Source: Alkalihalobacterium alkalinitrilicum (GTDB lineage: Bacteria > Bacillota > Bacilli > Bacillales > Bacillaceae_F). From it: a stretch of 64,000 bases of DNA. The stretch is taken from the NCBI RefSeq assembly GCF_002019605.1, contig NZ_KV917368.1, positions 5,157,885 to 5,221,884 of the forward strand, read 5' to 3'. How positions within the stretch are numbered: position 1 is the stretch's first letter; every line of letters starts with the position of its first letter. The translations under genes were made by a program, and so were the position numbers. Of the stretch, positions 60,494 to 64,000 are shown one piece after another. The notes under the pieces are model-generated. The model was given only the letters and a program-made list of their open reading frames with translations. It was not told the origin of the DNA and searched no databases.

Positions 60494-61720
60494 GTGGAAG
60501 AAAGATTATATTACGAAAATGCTTACAAGCAGTCATTTAGCGCACAAGTGTTAAAACAAACGAAGGATGAGGCTGGAAACTGGTATGTTGTCCTCGAACA
60601 AACGGCATTTTACCCTACAGGAGGGGGACAGCCGCATGATATAGGAACGATAAATGAAACGAACGTTACAAATGTTGAAGAAATTGATGGTGAAATTCGT
60701 CATTTCATAGAAACGCCCTTGGATGATGAACAGCATCAAGTAGTAGGTGCTATCGATTGGCAACGACGATTTGATCATATGCAACAACATTTGGGACAGC
60801 ATATTTTATCTGCATGCTTTGAAGAGTTATTTAACATGGCTACAGTTAGCTTTCACCTAGGAACAGAAAACATAACTATCGATTTAGAAGCGGATCAATT
60901 AACGATAGATCAAGTAGAGCAAGTAGAGAGGTTAGCCAATCAAGTGATTTTAGAAAATCGACCTGTTGAAACAATATGGGTAAAGGAGGCTCAGTTAAGT
61001 CAATATCCATTACGAAAAACACCAACTGTTTCAGATGATATACGCTTGGTCATTATCCCTGAATTGGACTATAACGGCTGTGGAGGAACTCATCCTAATA
61101 CAACAGCTCAAGTCCGAGCAATCCAAATATTAAATTGGGAAAGACAGAACAAGAAAATTAGAGTTCATTTTGTCTGCGGAGAGCGAGTGTTGACTCAATT
61201 TCAAAGTAAGCATAGGACCCTTAGTGAATTAACACAGCTTCTTAGTACCCCTGAACAAGAAATGGTTGTAGCAGTTCAACGACTTTTGAATCATGAAAAA
61301 TTAACACAAAAATCATTAGAAGAAGCACATGAGCAATTAATACAGTATGAGGTCAATGAGCTCCTTTCTGAAAGTAAAATGGTAAATGGTGAAACTGTAT
61401 TGACCCATGTATTTCAAAACCGTACCATTAAAGATTTACAAAAGTTAGTACGACTACTTACAAACGGGCTTTGTGAAATAAATGTGTTTTTAGTTGCAGA
61501 AAATGACGATAAGTTACAAGTTGTTTTTGGACGTGGTGAGGGAAGTGAAATCAACATGAAAACAACTGTCGGACAGATACTACCTCTAATTAACGGAAAA
61601 GGTGGAGGAAATGAAGCGATTGCTCAAGGGGGGGGAGAAGCTATCTTAACTGGAGAACAATTAATTGTAGAGACGATGAAGTTGCTACAATTAAATGGTG
61701 AAAACGAACAAATAAGGTAG
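60494..61720 (+). CDS. Alanyl-tRNA editing protein (AlaX-L) with DHHA1 domain
   Basis: 408 residues from GTG behind AGGGAGTGGAATAG. N-terminal AlaX fold: EQTAFYPTGGGQPHDIGTIN, zinc ligands His in HMQQHLGQHILSAC (H-x3-QH) and Cys/His in NGCGGTHPNTT. C-terminal DHHA1 domain after a coiled region, with VFGRGEGSEINMKTTVGQIL and INGKGGGNEAIAQGGG. It hydrolyses mischarged Ser-tRNA(Ala) or Gly-tRNA(Ala) in trans. The full AlaS synthetase domain is absent, as expected. Confidence 0.9.
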   Translation: MEERLYYENAYKQSFSAQVLKQTKDEAGNWYVVLEQTAFYPTGGGQPHDIGTINETNVTNVEEIDGEIRHFIETPLDDEQHQVVGAIDWQRRFDHMQQHLGQHILSACFEELFNMATVSFHLGTENITIDLEADQLTIDQVEQVERLANQVILENRPVETIWVKEAQLSQYPLRKTPTVSDDIRLVIIPELDYNGCGGTHPNTTAQVRAIQILNWERQNKKIRVHFVCGERVLTQFQSKHRTLSELTQLLSTPEQEMVVAVQRLLNHEKLTQKSLEEAHEQLIQYEVNELLSESKMVNGETVLTHVFQNRTIKDLQKLVRLLTNGLCEINVFLVAENDDKLQVVFGRGEGSEINMKTTVGQILPLINGKGGGNEAIAQGGGEAILTGEQLIVETMKLLQLNGENEQIR

Positions 61721-61797
61721 TATCCGAAGGAAAAACTTGAACAACGAGAAACCTTATTGTACGATCAGAATAGTAAAAAGGTGAATAGAGGTACAGT

Positions 61798-62238
61798 ATG
61801 GACTACCGTAAGTATATATTGCAAGAATCAATAGGGTTTAAAATTGCCAATACGGGACGACTTGTTATTAACCGTTTAAATAAAAACTTTAAGGATAATA
61901 ATTACCCAGTTACTAATGAGCAATGGTCCATTATGATTCGTTTATGGGAAGAAGATGGACTGACTCAACATCAACTTGCTCTATTAACAGGTAAAGATCA
62001 ACCAAGTGTTTCAAGGTTAATTAATAATATGGTCAAGCGAGATCTAGTTAAACGAGTACCACATCCAGTTGATGGGAGAACGAATTTGATCTTCTTAACG
62101 TCTGAAGGAAAAAAAATGCAAATAGGCCTCATTGAGCAAGCCCAAAAAACGATTGAACAAATTTCTGAAGGAATACCAAAAGAGGAATTGGATGTTTTTT
62201 TAAGTGTATTAGATAAGGTCAATAACAATCTCAAATAA
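61798..62238 (+). CDS. MarR-family transcriptional regulator
   Basis: 146 residues. Winged helix-turn-helix core: TQHQLALLTGKDQPSVSRLI followed by NNMVKRDLVKRVPHPVDGRT at about residues 55-98; the wing Asp-Gly-Arg is typical. Dimerisation helices flank it. Ligand and target unknown; it might respond to phenolics, peroxide or drugs. It has its own terminator at 62256 and lies apart from the iron uptake genes, whose upstream sites look like Fur boxes instead. Confidence 0.85.
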   Translation: MDYRKYILQESIGFKIANTGRLVINRLNKNFKDNNYPVTNEQWSIMIRLWEEDGLTQHQLALLTGKDQPSVSRLINNMVKRDLVKRVPHPVDGRTNLIFLTSEGKKMQIGLIEQAQKTIEQISEGIPKEELDVFLSVLDKVNNNLK

Positions 62239-62255
62239 TGAAATAAAGTTCTAGA

Positions 62256-62295
62256 AACACATGAGATTCTCAATGGGGAATCTCATGTGTTTTTT
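62256..62295 (+). terminator. Terminator of marR
   Basis: ACACATGAGATTC / GAATCTCATGTGT, 13-bp stem followed by six Ts. Confidence 0.9.
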
Positions 62296-62431
62296 GTTGG
62301 ATTCTGAAAAAAGTAGTTGTTTAAACAATGAATTATTATTGTGATAAATTGGATAACGATAATATATTGATGAAACAAGGTTATAATTCAATAAAAATAC
62401 TTGTCTATGCAATTATATTTTAATTAATCCA

Positions 62432-62549
62432 TTGACAATTGTTATCAGTTAGAATTATAATATGAACCATGGTAACGATAATCATTATCAACTAATAAAT
62501 TGCTATGTTTCCCCAAAACATAATTTAAAGTTTTTGGTAATGGTTATCA
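62432..62549 (+). promoter_or_regulatory. Promoter with three Fur-box-like sites before yclN-type gene
   Basis: -35 TTGACA (62432) and -10 TATAAT (62456) with 18-bp spacing. CGATAATCATTATCA (62476-62490) matches the 7-1-7 Fur site TGATAATNATTATCA at 14 of 15; TGGTAATGGTTATCA (62535-62549) and TGACAATTGTTATCA (62433-62447, over the -35) match at 13 of 15. Confidence 0.8.
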
Positions 62550-62635
62550 CCATAACATCAAAAGGGATATGAATACAAAAATAGGCACGTAAGAAATGTA
62601 GTTTTTTGTACCCGAAACCAAAGTAGGGGAGAGTT

Positions 62636-63586
62636 ATGAAAAAAAGGTATTTAGTTTTAGCGTTGATTGTATTATCATTCATTTCACTATTTATTGGCGT
62701 TTCAGATCTTCATCCGAAACATATACTTAATTTAAGTGACGAGCAAGCTCAAATATTATGGGTCAGTCGATTTCCTCGTTTAGTGAGCATTATTATTGCT
62801 GGCGTAAGTCTTGCGATTTGTGGTTTGATTATGCAACAACTGACGAGAAATAAATTTGTCTCGCCAACGACAGCAGGAACGATGGATTCAGCTAGATTAG
62901 GAGTTTTAGTTTCACTCATGTTATTTAGTTCAGCTAGTATGTTACAACAGGTAACTGTCGCTTTTCTATTTGCATTAGCGGGAACGTTAATTTTTATGAA
63001 GATCCTTGATAAAGTTAAATATAAAGATGCTATCTTTATCCCATTAGTTGGACTCATGTTCGGTAATATCATCGGCTCAATTACAACTTTCTTTGCCTAT
63101 AAAGAAGGTCTTATTCAAAATATGTCCTCGTGGTTACAAGGAAATTTTTCATTAATAATCAAAGGTAGATATGAGCTTTTATACATAAGTATTCCACTAA
63201 TGATTATTGCTTACATTTATGCAAACCGCTTTACGGTGGCAGGCATGGGTGAAGAGTTCTCTACTAATCTAGGTTTAAATTATAAGAGAGTCGTAAATAT
63301 TGGACTAATCATCGTTGCAGCTGTGGCATCGATCGTGCTTTTAACGGTTGGGATGATACCATTTTTAGGATTAATAGTACCAAACATTGTAAGTATTTAT
63401 AACGGAGATAATTTAAAGAAAAATTTATCTCACACTGCTTTACTAGGTGCTGTGTTCGTTTTAGTTTGTGATATTTTAGGTCGTCTCATTATTTATCCTT
63501 ATGAAATACCAATCGGCCTTACAGTAGGTGTTATCGGAAGTGGCGTCTTCCTTTACTTACTAATGAGGAGAAAGGCATATGAGTAA
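62636..63586 (+). CDS. yclN: Iron-siderophore ABC permease, FecCD type (YclN-like)
   Basis: 316 residues behind AGGGGAGAGTT. Nine to ten membrane helices. RFPRLVSIIIAGVSLAICGL with IMQQLTRNKFVSPTTAGTMD is the conserved R-x-PR-L ... LQ-x-x-x-RNPLA-P-x-x-LG region, typical of the short YclN/FatD branch. MIPFLGLIVPNIVSIYNGD and IPIGLTVGVIGSGVFLYLLM contact the ATPase. With the next gene it forms a heterodimeric permease importing an iron siderophore such as petrobactin, the YclNOPQ substrate in B. subtilis; substrate is inferred from resemblance. Under probable Fur control. Confidence 0.85.
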   Translation: MKKRYLVLALIVLSFISLFIGVSDLHPKHILNLSDEQAQILWVSRFPRLVSIIIAGVSLAICGLIMQQLTRNKFVSPTTAGTMDSARLGVLVSLMLFSSASMLQQVTVAFLFALAGTLIFMKILDKVKYKDAIFIPLVGLMFGNIIGSITTFFAYKEGLIQNMSSWLQGNFSLIIKGRYELLYISIPLMIIAYIYANRFTVAGMGEEFSTNLGLNYKRVVNIGLIIVAAVASIVLLTVGMIPFLGLIVPNIVSIYNGDNLKKNLSHTALLGAVFVLVCDILGRLIIYPYEIPIGLTVGVIGSGVFLYLLMRRKAYE

Positions 63587-64000
63587 TAAGACAAAAATTA
63601 TTTTACTAGCTATATTAGCATTCTCATTAATAGCCACATTTATTTTCTATAATATTGGTAGTAACTGGAGTTATGTTCTTCCGAGACGAGGTAAGATTGT
63701 CTTAGCGATTATTATTACTGGAGGGGCTATTGCCTTTTCAACATTAATCTTCCAAACGATTACAAATAATCGCATTTTAACACCAAGTATTATCGGATTT
63801 GATTCACTATATTTACTCATTCAAACCTTTATTATTTTTGCTTTTGGTTCAACGAGTGTAACGATGCTGAATCAAAACTTGAATTTCTTAATTTCAGTAG
63901 GAGCAATGATTATATTTGCTGGTCTTTTTTACAAGATTATCTTTCAAAGAGAAGGACGCAATATCTACTTTTTACTTCTAGTCGGAATAATTTTTGGAAC
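63579..64000 (+). CDS. yclO: Iron-siderophore ABC permease, second subunit (YclO-like), cut by window edge
   Basis: ATG 63579 overlaps yclN by eight bases. 140 residues visible: a first helix (KIILLAILAFSLIATFIFYN), then VLPRRGKIVLAIIITGGAIA followed by FSTLIFQTITNNRILTPSII and GFDSLYLLIQ, the FecCD pattern R-x-x-x-x-x-x-x-x-GAxLA-x-S-x-x-x-Q-x-x-x-x-N-x-LxxPxxxGxxx. The rest lies beyond the edge; the ATPase and binding protein genes probably follow. Confidence 0.85.
   Translation, partial: MSNKTKIILLAILAFSLIATFIFYNIGSNWSYVLPRRGKIVLAIIITGGAIAFSTLIFQTITNNRILTPSIIGFDSLYLLIQTFIIFAFGSTSVTMLNQNLNFLISVGAMIIFAGLFYKIIFQREGRNIYFLLLVGIIFG

Overview
The window looks like a chromosomal segment of a low-GC, endospore-forming Bacillaceae. 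Supporting evidence is the AT-rich sequence, strong AGGAGG-type ribosome binding sites, frequent TTG/GTG starts, textbook sigma-A promoters, cre-like and Fur-like sites, sporulation genes (YunB, YIEGIA pair) and B. subtilis-like genes (puc, yclNO, FbpB-like). A NaChBac-type sodium channel and several probably Na+-coupled carriers (two complete TRAP systems plus a third TRAP remnant, and a DASS carrier) suggest an alkaliphilic or halotolerant bacillus; that habitat call is inference. No rRNA, tRNA or CRISPR array was recognised.

Layout. 1-2.1 kb: IS1380-type transposase cut by the window edge, a small basic protein and a GNAT acetyltransferase. 2.6-4.0 kb: nitronate monooxygenase and an M20 amidohydrolase remnant. 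4.0-15.8 kb: purine block with pucB-pucA (minus), pucD-pucC-pucE xanthine dehydrogenase (plus), an NCS2 permease and a tandem-PadR regulator; inserted in it are the YIEGIA pair, a Gln/Ala-repeat protein, a decayed katE catalase and a PanE-like reductase. 16.0-18.2 kb: a compact run of small genes, a CarD-like protein, a zinc-ribbon protein and two proteins carrying only the Gre C-terminal fold. 18.2-24.6 kb: YunB, a DUF421 protein, a TRAP dctM remnant, a DASS carrier and small membrane proteins. 25.0-29.7 kb: MMPL/RND exporter with a coiled-coil partner and a divergent TetR. 29.9-30.8 kb: ferritin-like/cupin fusion.

31.1-47.8 kb is a catabolic island: LacI regulator, TRAP system 1, split transketolase plus SDR, two tandem GntR/FCD regulators, a zinc polyol-type dehydrogenase, TRAP system 2, and a phosphofructokinase / class II aldolase / PHP phosphatase operon. 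Four copies of ACTTAGTA(G/T)ACAAGT sit at near-identical distances from three promoters, which makes the central operons one GntR regulon. The enzyme set would fit carbon rearrangement by transketolase followed by phosphorylation and aldol cleavage; the imported substrate is not known.

48-64 kb: voltage-gated sodium channel, FbpB-like peptide, SelO, TVP38-like protein, HMG-CoA lyase pseudogene, then an HD-GYP protein, a 21-residue Cys/Trp peptide and a PqqD-like/M50 membrane protease (the best candidate for an undescribed system), UbiD decarboxylase, malate synthase G, an AlaX-type editing protein, a MarR regulator and a Fur-box-preceded YclNO-type siderophore permease pair running off the edge. 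Two families of interspersed structured repeats (A: three copies and a fragment; B: two copies) lie between genes.
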